64,000 bases of DNA, taken from Zeus faber. Its lineage: Eukaryota; Chordata; Actinopteri; Zeiformes; Zeidae. The notes beneath the pieces are model-generated. The model was not told where the DNA came from. It searched no databases and saw only the letters and a program-made list of their open reading frames with translations. Below, piece by piece: positions 9,036 to 21,060 of the stretch; the first letter of the stretch is position 1, and each line of letters starts with the position of its first letter. Position numbers and translations under genes: made by a program. The stretch spans positions 7,848,259 to 7,912,258 of the forward strand of contig OY482854.1 of the NCBI GenBank assembly GCA_960531495.1, read 5' to 3'.

Positions 9036-10355
9036 AGCTCAACTATGAGGGACAAAATGAGAAAAATAAATCCAGAAAATCACATTGTCTGATTTTTAAA
9101 GAATTTATTTGCAAATTATGGTGGAAAATAAGTATTTGGTCAATAACAAAGTTCATCTCAATACTTTGTTATATACCCTTTGTTTGCAATGACAGAGGTC
9201 AAACGTTTTCTGTAAGTCCTCACAAGGTTTTCACACACTGTGCTGGCCCATTCCTCCATGCAGATCTCCTCTAGAGCAGTGATGTTTTGGAGCTGTCGCT
9301 GGGCAACACGTACTTTCAAGTCCCTCCAAAGATTTTCTATGGGGTTGAGATCTGGAAACTGGCTAGGCCACTCCAGGACCTGGTCCCTTTGCAGAAAAAC
9401 AGTCCCAAGGCATGATGTTTCCACCCCCATGCTTCACAGTAGGTATGGTGTTCTTTGGATGCAACTCAGCTTTCTTTCTCCTCCAAACAAGACAAGTTGA
9501 GTTTTTACCAAAAAGTTCTATTTTGGTTTCATCTGACCATATGACATTCTCCCAATCCTCTTCTGGATCATCCAAATGCTCTCTAGCAAACTTCAGACGG
9601 GCCTGGACATGTACTGGCTTAAGCAGGGGGACACGTCTGGCACTGCAGGATTTGAGTCCCTGGCGGCGTAGTGTGTTACTGATGGTAGCCTTTGTTACTT
9701 TGGTCCCAGCTCTCTGCAGGTCATTCACTAGGTCCCCCCGTGTGGTTCTGGGATGTTTGCTCATCGTTCTTGTGATCATTTTGACCCCACGGGGTGAGAT
9801 CTTGTGTGGAGCCCCAGATCGAGGGAGATTATCAGTGGTCTTGTATGTCTTCCATTTTCTAATAATTGCTCCCACAGTTGATTTCTTCACAACAAGCTGC
9901 TTACCTTTTGCAGATTCAGTCTTCCCAGCCTGGTGCAGGTCTACAATTTTGTTTCTGGTGTCCTTTGACAGCTCTTTGGTCTTGGCCATAGTGGAGTTTG
10001 GAGTGTGACTGTTTGAGGTTGTGGACAGGTGTCTTTTATACTGATAACGAGTTCAAACAGGTGTCATTAATACAGGTAACGAGTGGAGGACAGAGGAGCC
10101 TCTTGAAGAAAAAGTTACAGGTCTGTGAAAGCCAGAAATCTTGTTTGTTTGTAGGTGACCAAATACTTATTTTACAGAGGAATTTACCAATTAATTCATT
10201 AAAAATCCTACCATGTGATTTCCTGGATTCTTTCCCCCCATTCTGTCTCTCATAGTCAAAGTGAACCTATGATGAAAATTACAGGCCTCTCTCATCTTTT
10301 TATGTGGGAGAACTTGCACAATTGGTGGCTGACTAAATACTTTTTTGCCCCACTG
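9036..10355 (-). mobile_element. Tc1-type transposon, internally deleted, one TIR truncated
   Basis: The right end at 10355 is the outer TIR: CAGTGGGGCAAAAAAGTATT read on the minus strand, followed by TA at 10356-10357. Inner TIR text (GACCAAATACTTATTTT, 10157-10173) is mirrored on the left by AATAAGTATTTGGTCAATAA near 9127. The outermost 100 bp or so of the left TIR is missing at about 9036. The transposase frame spans 9989-9158 and is deleted internally. Confidence 0.85.
9158..9989 (-). pseudogene. Tc1-family transposase with internal deletion
   Basis: Starts with [18 protein letters not shown] (first helix-turn-helix) followed by a second HTH with a GRPR-like linker region ([14 protein letters not shown]). 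The first catalytic aspartate lies in [13 protein letters not shown]. The frame stops at 9363 after FSAKGPG. In another frame the C-terminus follows: [18 protein letters not shown], with the final Glu, and a full tail to TKY. The block carrying the second catalytic Asp is missing, at a junction near 9380-9390, so roughly 60-70 codons are deleted. The encoded enzyme cannot have a complete DDE triad. Confidence 0.9.
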
Positions 10356-10676
10356 TATATAGAGGAATGACCTTCACCTGGACGGTCTCTTTAAAGAAAA
10401 CAATCAATAGGCATTGTTCAGCGCTGTTCAGTGTCTCGGTAAGTGAACTGTGTTTCCTGATATAATCTAACCGGAATATTTTTCCACGATTTATAAATCA
10501 AACTCGGTTTAGAAAATACGTTGAGAGATAAAAAAAACAAAACACAAAGGAATACGATTCTGGAATAATCAAATTTTCTGTCGAGAAAGGTTTCTTTAAC
10601 TTCTTTGGCTGCTCCTGGTGATTTAAGAAATGCACGAGATAGCGGGTTTTGCTGCAGTGGGTCACATATGGGTAAG

Positions 10677-12540
10677 CTAGGCCTATACCAATTACTTTGG
10701 TTTAGATTTTAATTTAATGTTAAGACATTGATGTTTACATTTTGATATTATTTACTTTTATGAACGAGTACCACATAAAATATACACTATATACACTACA
10801 CTTTATAAACTACTTAACAGTTTAATGCTGTTTAGTATTTACTGTAGCAGACTGTTGTCTGCTGTGTTCTGACTAGAGTCTTGTTTGTGATGTTTGACAC
10901 ATAGAGGAAGTGTCCTGTCATAGAGCTGCTATGTTTTCATTTATTTTTTAGTTTATTTAACAATGTACTATAAACATACAATAAACATGTTTGAGCTGAA
11001 AATACTAGTAGTCTTGGCCTACACCATATATTTTGGTTGACGATTTAATTTTGTTTTAAGACATTTGTTTACAGTTTACAGTACCACAGATGTTATGTGA
11101 TGTAGTCGGATATTTGAAAGCAGTTTCGAAAAAAATTGAGAGTTTAAATTTATCTTACTGCTGGTTTTTATGGATGAAAACGTGCCCATATGCAGTAATA
11201 CAATAATTGAGGATGGAATGCATGGAGAATCGTTGACGGAGGAATTGTAATCGTATCGAATCATGAGGCCAATGAAGAGACACACCTCTAGTAATTGCAC
11301 AGTATTTATATGGTTATTTCTATTATTACTACTAATAATGTATGCACCTTATATAGCTATACATATAATGTATTCTGTTCATAGAACTGAATATTCTGTA
11401 TATTCTGTATATTAAAAATATAGGGCAATTTTGATCTATTTGGGTATATTTTAGACTGTTAAGCCTTATTTTATGCTACTTGTCAGTACAGCAATTCACC
11501 AATCCTCACCATGACAAATTCCTCATATACTGTATGTAAATGTACTTGGCGGAATAAGCTTATTGTGATTCTGTGATGGTGATTGACAGCTTTGACATCT
11601 TCTGTCCCATCTGTTCATTTTGGACTCCAAGTATATGTCCTTGCCTTTGAGTTCATGTTGTTCTCCTCAAAAATCCTCCGCTTGGGCGTGATTTGATGCC
11701 TGTCGAGATTATCGCCATGTGGCTTCAGTGTTTCTTAAGTGTACCGTCCAATTATACAAGTAAACCAAGAGAAGACGGAGTGCCTGACCAAAACGAAATG
11801 TTTGTGTGAACAAATCCCACTCAATCGATGGAGAGGCCAGTTCTTTATGGAGTATGCCTGATAATCATTATTGCATTTGCTATGGCCAGTGCTATGGCTT
11901 TGGAAGTCAATATGTACGGCGTTAATTGTAATATCTGACATCGCTAACATTTGCAAACTTTGCTGACCCTTCCACGTCAATACATAACCCCCATTAGTGG
12001 AAAGAACCATCTCTACGTACATCTCAACAAATCAAGTTCTTGATGAAAGCGAGTCTTACATTCTAATGTTAGCAGTTTTGTATAATTTACAGCACCAGAG
12101 AGATTTAGTATATTCCAAAGAAAGGCATATGCATACTTGTATAAGTGTCTTGAGACTTGCTGTCCTCTCGGTGTGTATTCCTTCCATGTTTGCCTGCTTC
12201 TATCTCCATCTATTTTCCCTCTCTCCATCCAGCTGTTGCTATACTGGCTCAGCATATCTCTCTCCCATCTCTCTTTCACATTCTCTCACCGTTCCACCGT
12301 TCATGAAACGTGCTCCACAAATCGCAAACAGCTGCAAATTAACTGTAAGGTGATTGAACAACTCACTGCGCAGATGTGCATGCGCCCTTGTGTGCACTGT
12401 AATCCCTTCAGTGCCCCCTTTAACCAGCTGATGTTTTTAGCTTTTCCTACCGATCTTTCGCCTTCCAATGAGCAAAATGGAAAGGGTTTTGCTCTTTCAA
12501 TTGAATCTGAATCATATTCTATTAGACAACATTAGATTAG
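10677..12540. other. No recognisable gene or repeat
   Basis: AT-rich sequence with short random frames only. The longest open frames (about 11735-12353) overlap on both strands, have no recognisable motif and no codon pattern that favours one frame. Confidence 0.6.
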
Positions 12541-12640
12541 ATGGACAAGATGTTGGCACAATGGCAAAATGAATAGCACTGTTGCCTCGCAGCTCCAGAG
12601 ATCTCCGGTGAGATTTTGTCGTGAGTGTCTGACTGCATGG
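12541..12640 (+). repeat. Possible tRNA-SINE remnant
   Basis: GTTGGCACAATGGCAAAATG followed by AGCACTGTTGCCTCGCAGC resembles the head of S2-like fish SINEs (CACGGTGGCGCAGTGG...CTGCCTCGCAGC). It is degraded and has no recognisable body. Weak call. Confidence 0.4.
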
Positions 12641-14830
12641 ACTGGAAGGTCTCTCCATGGTACCATGTCAACAAGATCGGCGCACGGTAAAACTGTTGGA
12701 GTACAGGGAAAATGAAAAATGACACATGCTTTCAGCCACATCATCAGATCGTGCTGCTAATTGTTTTGATATGCCTCTAATGTTATGTCCTACAGTTCAG
12801 TAAACTCACAAATGCAGAAGTTTATTCTCCAATTGTCCAGCTTGCTTCAAGTTTGGCGACATCACATGCAGCTGTTATCACACTGGTCTTCCTTCAAAAG
12901 GTAGGCTGTAAAGTTGAAATCATTTGAACTCAGAGGGAATTTCTAGTTAGAATTTATCCTACCTCCTACCCTCCCCACAGGACAACAATGGCTCAGTTGG
13001 TACAAAACGATTGTTGCCGGTGATCATGTGCAAGGCCCTTGAGGGTGAGTCTCCTACTGGTGATCTCTGAATGGCATAAATTATGTGTTTCAGAGAAAAT
13101 GCATAGGTCAGTGTTGTACTGTAATGTCGTCCCATTCAGGGTGTGTTCCTGCCCATAGTTCACACCCATAGTTTGCTGGCAAAGACTCCAATCTATCTCT
13201 TTTTTATTTTGTCTCTTTAAGAGTCTGAAGTTTCTCCAAAGCTGTGTCAGCCTCCCATACAGAGAGCAGGGGAAATTGTCAAGATAGATTGAGGGTTTTC
13301 TTTCCCAAGAGGCTTTTCTGATTCTACCAGACATTCCACAATTCTGTCTGAAAAAAGACAAAACAACAATGACCTCGCAAAGAGGCCTTCCAGTTCTCAG
13401 CCTGTACCTCCATGCCAAATTCAACTTTTCACAATTGGACTATGCTTGATTGATTGAACTATGTTTGAGCTAATAGGTGATATTGAGCTTTCTCAGACTC
13501 CACTTCGCAGAAGCCAGTTCAGACCCAGATGCAGTTTTCCTACTACTTCCTTTTGAGTGCAAATTTGCATTTTAAGGGATGGATGCACAATCAAAGGGGC
13601 CATATCTCTGAAAGGCAAAGGACTTTTTCTTTTTGATGATGGTTCAACAAGAAAAGCGTGACCTTTCTCTGTTCTTCACCACCCCGCTCTCCCCCACCCT
13701 CCCGCCCAAGAAATTCCCCAGACAGTCCGACACACAATCGCAAACACCTTGCCTTTACTGGCCGACAGAGAAGCAAATCGCCAACTTAAAGACACGGTAT
13801 TACAAAGAAATTCCAGGATGTCCCATGACAGCTTTTGGACCTTATTTGAACTCGACAACCCAAAAAAAGCCACTAGATTTGTGGCTGTGGGGAAAAGGTG
13901 CCGGGCTCGGTCAATTTCACAGCCTGCCAGAACCTGTTTCCACTGATTTAGAGGGCAAAAGCAATTTACTGTAAAGTAGAAGTAGGAAAGGTATATATAA
14001 TGTATATGATTGATGGTTAGTATGTAATTTGAGTCATAGCGGAACTGGCCGTCGGGAATCTATATTACCCAAGCTCCATGTTTGGCCTTTTAGGACAGGT
14101 AAAACTCCACCCAGGACCTACAGTTGACTGACCCCATTCTCTGGGTCAGGTTTTGGATAAGAAGGTAGAAACCGGTGGCCGCCAATAGGATCCTGTTCCT
14201 GATTGTCGGGCTCCAAACTACACATTCATCACTCCGTCCCTCACCTTTACAGGTCACCTAACTTCAGAATCGACCTGGACTCTTCCGCTCATGAACTAAA
14301 GACAAATCTTCATAAGCCTTGAAATCACAAAGAAAATATATGTTTTTTTCTGTTTTTATTGATGAGTTGACTTGTCTAGTATTGTATGTATTCGATTATC
14401 CAGCTATCTTTGAATAAATATGACAATATATGTATCATCTTGCTTTCCTCTTACGATAATTAATGTAGTTTCTTTGGTGAAATCAATCACTTTTTCACAG
14501 AGCAGTGCTGCTTTGTCTATGCTTTTAGAGCTTTTAAAGAGAAGAAATCTCTATATCTGTAAGACTCACTATATTGAGTATAAGATCATTCCTATCACAA
14601 GATATTTTTTACTATTTAAAAAAATCAAGAAAAATGTTCTCACCGCAGAGTGCAATTTAATTTTTTAAAGATTTATTTGTTTATCTGTTTACTCTTGTAT
14701 TTTTGTTTAGATGTTTTTTTTCATCACAACTATCAGTTTGACTGCAGAAGTTTCCTGCTCACGGTAATGGCTTTGCAGGGGATGACTAGGATGAAAGGTC
14801 GGTTCAGAAACTGCTCACAAATGTAATGCA
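12641..14830. other. No supported gene
   Basis: Overlapping frames at 12993-13424 and 13591-13974 on both strands show no known domain. A box A-like TGGCTCAGTTGGTA at 12990-13003 hints at an old SINE head. Otherwise I see nothing in this stretch. Confidence 0.5.
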
Positions 14831-14837
14831 AATGTAT

Positions 14838-15732
14838 TTTTTAAAGGGGAGCTATTGTGTAAAACTCACTTGTTACACCTCCACCTTGTTACAAATGTAT
14901 GTGCATGTGCACATACATTTGGGTCTCTGTTTGACTAACACACAAACTGTGAAATAAGTCGAGTGAGTCATAATACTGCGGAGTCAGTGAGTTTTTCATG
15001 AGCTGTATGTCCTGAAACGAGCCGTTCAGCTTTGTGTCTCTCTTCTGCACTCACCACGTGAAGCAATAGGTGGCTATACAGCGAGCTAAACACTCTTCCA
15101 ATAAGTAACCGGAGAGGTGATCTCACTTTGCTATCTTAAATGAAAGCGGCGTAAAACTGTGGAAGAATACAGAAATAAACAACCATTCTCCATGCAGATG
15201 TAGATAACAATATGTCGTTCTATTCGTATGAACTCACAGATTGTGCTTTCTCAAGAGCAGTGTCAAGACTGATGGAAGAGACGGTAATCCTGGGACGTAA
15301 TCAGATTGACTGTGTCTTCGTCTGCCTATACCTGCTCTGATGTCATACTATCATCACAGTGCCCTGATGTCGCAAGACAGACTGGGGGAGGGGCTTCTGG
15401 GGGCGGAACAGTCTCAGTACTATGTAACATTGAGACACATTAGAATTACAACGGTCCTCTATCTGTGTGGTGAACTCCACCCACACCCGGCACGCCACCC
15501 GACCCGCTAGCATGGAAGCTAAGAGCTAAGCATGGGAACTGCTCTATTGGCTGCAGAGACCAGCTCAAATCTTTTTAAAGAAAGGAATTTATACCAACTG
15601 TGTGTGACAAAACTGCAGACAAGGTAAATATATGAATTTAAAAATTCATTCTGCTGTGTGTTTCTTTCAGTGTGTGTGTGTGTCCACGTTAGGTTAACTG
15701 TACTCTAGGCTGCGGCGTGCAATCTTTTCGGC
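14838..15732. repeat. Probable unclassified interspersed element
   Basis: It opens with TTTTTAAAGGGGAGCTATTG, resembling the TTAAAGGGGACCT start at 35463, which also lies shortly before a copy of repeat E. It contains a (GT) run near 15669. No ORF. The boundary and identity are uncertain; it may be the 5' part of the repeat E unit. Confidence 0.35.
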
Positions 15733-16190
15733 ATTTCTCCAAACAAAACCATAATGTATTTATTTTATTTATTTTATTTTATTTTGTAAGTTAATTGAAT
15801 GAAACAAAAAAGCCCCAAGCCCCACCTCATCCCACGATGCTCTACCTATCGCACTACTCCGTCGCCCCGATGAATGTCAGACCAAACTTTTAAATGAGGC
15901 CTTGTCGGTCTAATATGAATGAAGGTTCAACAACTGGTTGACTTATTACTCACCTCAAATTTGTTTAGAAACAGATTTTGGTGGACTGATAAGGTGGAAT
16001 CAGTAAAAGTTAGGGATTAAATACAACAAAATCAATGGAAACAATGCTCAAATGCCATTGGTTCACAGAACTAGGGGCCTTGGAAGGGTGGCTCTTTCCA
16101 ATGAAACAGCCCGTTTTCAGATAAGAGTGGATTGGACACATGTTAGAATGGCTCAAATGCATAATCTGAGTGGAATTTCCAGGCAAAACT
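15733..16190 (+). repeat. Interspersed repeat E, copy 1
   Basis: Shares a long colinear match with 35709-36105: GCATTTCTCCAAACAAAACC, GTCGGTCTAATATGAATGA-type text, ACTGATAAGGTGGAATCAGT, CGCCATTGGCTCACAGAAC-type text and TGTTAGAATGGCTCAAATGC. No ORF is shared, so this is a non-coding mobile repeat, probably a non-autonomous DNA element. Its termini are not defined. Confidence 0.65.
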
Positions 16191-16587
16191 TCCTGGAAAC
16201 TTTTAAAACGTGTTTTGCGGACGTCAAAGACGTGGACAATGTCCACTGTAAATAACTAAATGAAAAAAGACTGATATATTATTATTCATTATTTATTAAA
16301 TCCTGTAAATAATGATTTAATAATGAGTATATTAATAACATACATTAACGACATAATAATTTGTTACCGACAATTAAGTCACTGAGTTACAATGTGGTGA
16401 TAACAAAGCATTGAATTGGAAACAAAAAGGAGGCTTCGAACATTTTTAAGTGTTAAAATCTCTTTAAGGGAAGGCTGGAGGGTGAGCGATCCTTGAAGCA
16501 AAGTAGGCAAAAAGGTATTTCTTTTCAACAAATGCGAGCCAGGTCATTTAGCCATAAGGCTTGTCAGGGAGGTCAAATGGATCCCCG
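16191..16587. other. No feature seen
   Basis: AT-rich, with TTATTATTCATTATTTATTA-like runs at 16276-16300. No motif recognised. Confidence 0.5.
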
Positions 16588-16671
16588 TACACATACACAC
16601 ACACACACTCACATGCGCACACACACCCACCCTCCCACCACACACACACACACACACACACACAGTCCCAA

Positions 16672-16735
<64 letters not shown>

Positions 16736-16742
16736 GTCCCAA

Positions 16743-16781
<39 letters not shown>
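16588..16781 (+). repeat. Compound (AC)n microsatellite
   Basis: About 190 bp of CA repeats interrupted by CCCACCCTCCCACC and two GTCCCAACACACATAC units (near 16665 and 16736), i.e. a higher-order duplication inside the tract. All frames through it are open but meaningless (Thr-His or Cys-Val runs). Confidence 0.95.
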
Positions 16782-16782
<1 letters not shown>

Positions 16783-16879
16783 AGTCTGACCCCAGTCTGC
16801 CGGCCATAAGGTTTTCAACGCTGCCTTTTGTCACCTGTCATAGGACTGTGCCCCCACGCAACGCAAGCATCTGTTCTGT

Positions 16880-16882
<3 letters not shown>

Positions 16883-16914
<32 letters not shown>
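16883..16914 (+). repeat. (AC)n microsatellite
   Basis: Sixteen CA units, about 100 bp downstream of the larger CA tract. Confidence 0.95.
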
Positions 16915-17754
16915 ACTAACTCACCAGGTTCATTTTGGAGGGCAATACTGTGAGTCCCTGAAGGAACAAGATCAGATGAAACTGTTGAATTTTTGGCTTA
17001 TAACTTGATACAACTTTGACCCTTCCAGTACAACTTTGTCCTTACGCTTATTAAATTGAAAGCAAGTGATATTGATTTTGGTGATATGTCCATTATTTCA
17101 ACACACACACACACAAGTTTACTACATTTACGACCTGTACTTAGTTGCCTTAGCGTAATTGCCATCTTCCCACATTGGGCTCAATATATCAATTGGGCTC
17201 AATTATTTTTAGTTATCATAGTGCTACTCTGCTAGTTAACGCAGTGCTACTCCACTACTTATGTGGGATAAGTGTTAACTTTGTTGACATACGTAAAGGG
17301 GGGGGGGGGGGCGTGATCTTATCATCATAAGATATTGTCAACCCTCTGGAACAAGGCTATATAGACTATTATTCACCGATAATAACGGATCAATCAACGA
17401 CATTTCTTTGAATGTCACAATTAACATTCTGATAGACGACTCTTAGATTTACTTTAAAATTATCATTATTATGCATCGTTTGAGTTTGGCGTCTGGGATC
17501 TGCTGCAGGGGAAGTGGAGGGAGCGCAGCTACACAGCATGGAAGCAGGCAGCATGGGAGGAGGGATTGACTGCTTAAATAGGCCATATAAGGGTGTGGCT
17601 TGGCTTGCAGCGCTGTCAAGTTGTCTGACAACTAGCTACGCAAGCTACACATCATTTGTGACAACATAAGATGAACTTCATGAGAAAGACCTGACTTCAC
17701 CTTACAAGCAATACTGTAGTTGCTTGCAATGCAATGTCATTTTAGGATGGTTGC
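16915..17754. other. No gene; contains a 14-base poly-G run
   Basis: Unremarkable sequence apart from G14 at 17298-17311 and a short CA run at 17101-17115. Confidence 0.55.
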
Positions 17755-18080
17755 AAAAATTCTCCATCTGTTACAGGGTAGGAGATGAACCAGGAGGCGG
17801 GTGTAGCAAAAAGCAGCCTTAGCTGGGGGTTTATTCAAACAGAAATAAAGATTTTTGTGTTTTCAGACAAACCTATAATTCAGCACTATTGAACGCAGTC
17901 AGGAATGGGAGCGTAGCCTCGCCGTCAGGACAGAGAGAGTGAGGTGTAAACACAACAGCTTTTCAATCCTCTGCTTATTACCTCAATGTTCTGCAGCTGC
18001 ATCCCCTTCTGGTTGGCAGTGCTGGCTGGGCTTTGCCAAAACCACTCCCCACTGCCACATACCCCCACTGCTCAACTTAG
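17755..18080 (-). mobile_element. LTR, copy 1 (ERV-2-type LTR family)
   Basis: On the minus strand it is closely related to 27655-27995: GTGGCAGTGGGGAGTGGTTT, then ATTGAAAAGCTGTTGTGTTT, then CTTTATTTCTGTTTGAATAA (polyadenylation signal AATAAA) and GCTAAGGCTGCTTTTTGC. It ends near 17757 with GGAGAATTTTTGCAACC, corresponding to the end of the other copy. Orientation is the same in both copies. It could be the 3' LTR of the same provirus or a solo LTR. Confidence 0.75.
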
Positions 18081-18109
18081 ACCATCTTAGTCCCCAGCCT
18101 ATGGATCAC

Positions 18110-18610
18110 TTTGAACTTCAGCCTTTTGGACCAGTGCCAGCAGCAGCACCAATGCTAGGTACTGAGCAGCATATGCTGTGTGCAGGCGCAGCACCTGGTC
18201 CATGAGGCACTTGAAAGTGGCTGGGGCCCCAAACAACCCAAACGGAAGTGTGAGAACCTGGTACAATTTGTCCGGAGTGGAGAAGGCCGTTTTTTCCTAA
18301 GACGTTGGAGACAAGGGAGTTTGTCAGTACCCCTTGATCAAATCCAATGTCATGAAAAAGTGGCCGTGCCAAGTCGATCCAGGAGTTTGTAGCGATAGTC
18401 CACATAGAACCGTATAGACCCATCAGGTTTCGATACCAGCACAATGGGACTTCACCAATCGCTTTCGGACTCCTCAATCACTAACATTTCTAAAATGGCC
18501 TTGATCGATGCCTGCATCACCTTCCTTTTGTGCTCAGGTAAGCGATAGGGCCGTAAAAGTACTGTCACTTCCTGGGGACTTTTCGATGTGGTGGTTCATG
18601 AGGGTGGTGC
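18110..18610 (-). pseudogene. Ty3/gypsy reverse transcriptase fragment
   Basis: Minus-strand pieces in several frames give the gypsy RT order: LPEHKRKVMQASIKAILEML near 18530, WSSPIVLVSKPDG-type text (18440-18410), VDYRYKLLDRLGTATF, then PSPLRTNCTRFSHFRLG-like text and FQVPHGPGA...CCACTQHML at 18240-18150, where the family has the FQRLMDQVL segment. The second motif block with the catalytic DD is lost or diverged. Many indels; a clear relic. It directly abuts the LTR at 17755-18080. Confidence 0.7.
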
Positions 18611-19477
18611 GCCCTAGCAAGGGGACGGGCAATATGGTGGCAGGTAGAACAGGTGCAATCACAGCTCTCTTAGTATACAATTGCTTTTTAACTTTATAAG
18701 ACCTGTTAACATCAATTTATTTTTATTTTTATTCTGTCGACAATAACACACTCCAAAACTTTAGTGAAAAAATATATGCAAACAAAGCTGATCTGTTAAG
18801 CCACCAACTTCAACAAAGTGACGTACTGATTATCACAATGTCTGCTGTTATCTGGAATTATTCATCTGTGAGAAAATTGAGAAATGATTTGGTAATTATA
18901 ATGGGAGATTTTAAAATTAATTGGGAGGACAAATCATCTAGAAGAATCTCAAACAGATAACCTCATGCAGCTGATCAGTGGGCCCACAAGAATAACCAGT
19001 TCTACTAGGATTCAAATTGAGTTTATATTTAATAACAGACCTGAGAGAATTTTTAAATATTTAAATATGTTATCTGGTCTTGCAATGGAAAATTATTGAT
19101 TTAACCCTGGTAACCCTATATCTGCTCTACTAACAACAAGAGCATTTTGTACTGCAGGTCATAGTTGAAACTGTTTAAACTGCCTTGTGACCAAAGTTGC
19201 CATTCACTTCTGACTTATTGCACCCCACCAGATGGTCTAAACAGGAATCCAGGCTACATCCTCTGCTAACTGTTGATATGACCTATGCAACGTTCCCTCT
19301 TCTAAGTAACCGTCCATGTGACGTAGTTGATGTAAACCCTCAAGTAAGTTTCTTTGAGATGCTCTTCGCTATTCTGTGTGACCTGTAATGTGCTCCCCAC
19401 TGATTAATCGTCTCTACAATAAACTTTCTGTTTAACGTGAACTATCTGTCTACAAACAAGCCTACAAGCCTACAAAC

Positions 19478-20762
19478 AATCCAGATGAAATAGTGGAAGC
19501 TCTGAACCACAACTTTATTGATTCTGTAACTACCATTGTACAATGTTTCTCACTTGAGTATACAACTGTTTGTCCAGTTGATACAATTGAGCCAGCTTTC
19601 ACAATAAGGAATGCCACTGAATCAGTAGATCTCTTAAACCACCCATAGCAAAGGATATATTTGGTATTGATGCAGTTATACTCAATAGCTCAGTACAACA
19701 CTAACCAATCATATTACCACAATTATTAACCTCTTGATATCTCATTGAATGTTTCCAAGTGTTTGGAAGTCGACTGTTCTGATATTAAAAAGTGGAGATC
19801 CCCTTTCTACCTGTCATTACAGGCCTATCCGTATCCTACCTACAGTATCAAACGTAACGTCGAAATTGGTTGGTGAGAAAATCATCTGCCATCTGAATAC
19901 TAGTTAATTTGACCTGCATCCAATGCAATTTAGCTGGGAACAAAATATTCAATTGAGACAGCCAACAGTTTTCGACAGAAAAAAATCAAATCTCTATTGG
20001 ATAAAGGTGGCGTTGACAGAGTTTCTTGACCTCACAAAGGCATTTTAGAGTGATGGTAGCTCAGGAGGCAGAGCTGGTCGTCCAGTAATCTAAAGGTTGC
20101 TGGTTCGATCCCAGGCTTCTCCTGCTAGCATGCTGTAGTGTCCTTGAGCAAGACACTTAACCCCTAATTGCTCCTGATGGCTATGTCCATCGGTGTTTGA
20201 AAAATTGTAAGTCGCTTTGGATAAAAGCGTCTGCTAAATGTAATGTAAAAGAAAAAAAAAATGTAAAGAGTGTTAATGATAGAATTCTCATGTCTAAGTT
20301 ACCTATCTTAAATCTTTCATTAGATATACTTCAATGGATAGAATCATGTCTGTTAAATCGATATCAGTATGTCCAAGTACATCAATCAATCATCAATGAG
20401 CTGCCCTCCATTTCTCCACAGGTGTCCCACAAGGTTCTATCCTGGGCCCATTGCTATTTACATTATATACGGTATCAATAATTTTACATCTGTATGTCCT
20501 GACACCAACATCCAAATCTATGTTGATGACACTAATTTTTGTACATGGTATAAGTATGAAACAAGTTGCTCATGAACTCACAAACTCCATAGTTCATGTA
20601 ACAGCATGGTCAAAGCAATGCTGTTTGCAACTAAATATGTCCAAAACAGCATGCATGTTCTTTTACAAAGACAACCAGTTCCAGTGTGGAACCAGATGTC
20701 TTGTATCAGGGGAGAGGCTACAGGTGTACAAAAAATGTAACTTGCGAAGTTGGGAAACATGA
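19478..20762 (+). pseudogene. LINE reverse transcriptase
   Basis: Recognisable RT blocks in plus frames: SVWKSTVLILKSGDPLS, ALTEFLDLTKAF (just before the SINE), then after it LPILNLSLDILQWIESCLLN, VSHKVLSWAH-type text over the QGSILGP block, and an active-site box IQIYVDD at 20510-20530. It continues into HELTNSIVHVTAWSKQCCLQ and LNMSKTACMFF. The SINE and several indels separate these blocks. The family is a common fish LINE; the clade name is inference. Confidence 0.8.
20046..20255 (+). mobile_element. tRNA-derived SINE (family S1), copy 3
   Basis: The best-preserved S1 copy: box A TGGTAGCTCAGGAGGCAGAG at 20053-20072, box B GGTTCGATCCC at 20102-20112, body to TTGAGCAAGACACTTAACCC, tail TAAGTCGCTTTGGATAAAAG then CGTCTGCTAAATG and an A-rich end at about 20249-20262. 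A short AGAGTG occurs on both sides (20047-20052 and 20265-20270), a possible target duplication. Confidence 0.9.
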
Positions 20763-21060
20763 TTACATGTGAATGTAATCATGTGAATGTTTGTCTTATC
20801 TCGAAGATTATATATGCCTTGACTTCTCCTGCGCTCAGCCGTTTGTTAACATAAGAACAACTGAATAACAGTTCACAAGAGGTGCAGTAAGAGGGGATTG
20901 CATACCACAAAACCACAAAAAGTACCTTCAGTCAGTCTGCTTTCTCTGTTAAAGCTGCACGACAATGGACTCCATCCGAACACACTTTTAGAGAATTGGA
21001 CACATACGGTATATTTAGAGCTATTTTAGGGAAATGGTTCATAAGTACTCAGCTCTGTCA

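Larger units (their letters stand above)
8783..10676 (-). mobile_element. Family F DNA transposon, copy A (split by Tc1)
   Basis: The left end begins TATGTGACCCACCGCAG and the right end is CTGCAGTGGGTCACATA, an inverted pair. The flanks show TA on both sides. 8783-9035 matches the left modules of copies B and C (TTTGAAAGTGAAGAATCAGAGC-type text, then AATCATCTTCAAAG...CAGCCAG). 10356-10676 matches their right ends, including AAGTGAACTGTGTTTC. The middle, with the first-exon ORF and CRE/ETS motif seen in other copies, has been lost and a Tc1 element occupies its place. Confidence 0.7.
18720..21060 (+). mobile_element. Decayed LINE of the jockey/CR1/L2 group, plus strand, split by a SINE
   Basis: Endonuclease remnants come first: NGRF-like text at 18900 (GDF motif in another frame) and LMQLISGPTRITSSTR at 18964-19012. 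A linker follows (NPDEIVEALNHNFIDS near 19480), then RT from 19748 (VFPSVWKSTVLILKSGDPLS) to 20760, and C-terminal text (TRGAVRGDC near 20880). The S1 SINE at 20046-20255 sits between LTKAF and SVNDR of RT. A deletion near 20760-20810 removes part of the C-terminus. Numerous frameshifts. No intact ORF remains. Confidence 0.8.

Noticed and set aside
12981..13044. A 64-bp exon-like interval: polypyrimidine tract and AG, an open frame (DNNGSVGTKRLLPVIMCK...), then GGTGAGT
   Set aside because: The interval contains a tRNA box A-like TGGCTCAGTTGGTA, so it is more simply an old SINE head. No neighbouring exon or recognisable protein supports it.
13591..13974. Overlapping frames of 61-113 codons
   Set aside because: Three frames on both strands are open over the same bases with no motif; consistent with GC-richer random sequence.
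16493..16834. Open frames of 70-98 codons on both strands
   Set aside because: They are translations of the (AC)n microsatellite (Thr-His or Cys-Val repeats), as are those at 50788-51060 and 53182-53769.
20046..20120. Possible tRNA gene (boxes A and B present)
   Set aside because: The sequence cannot fold into a full cloverleaf by eye, continues into a SINE body and has two sister copies with the same body.
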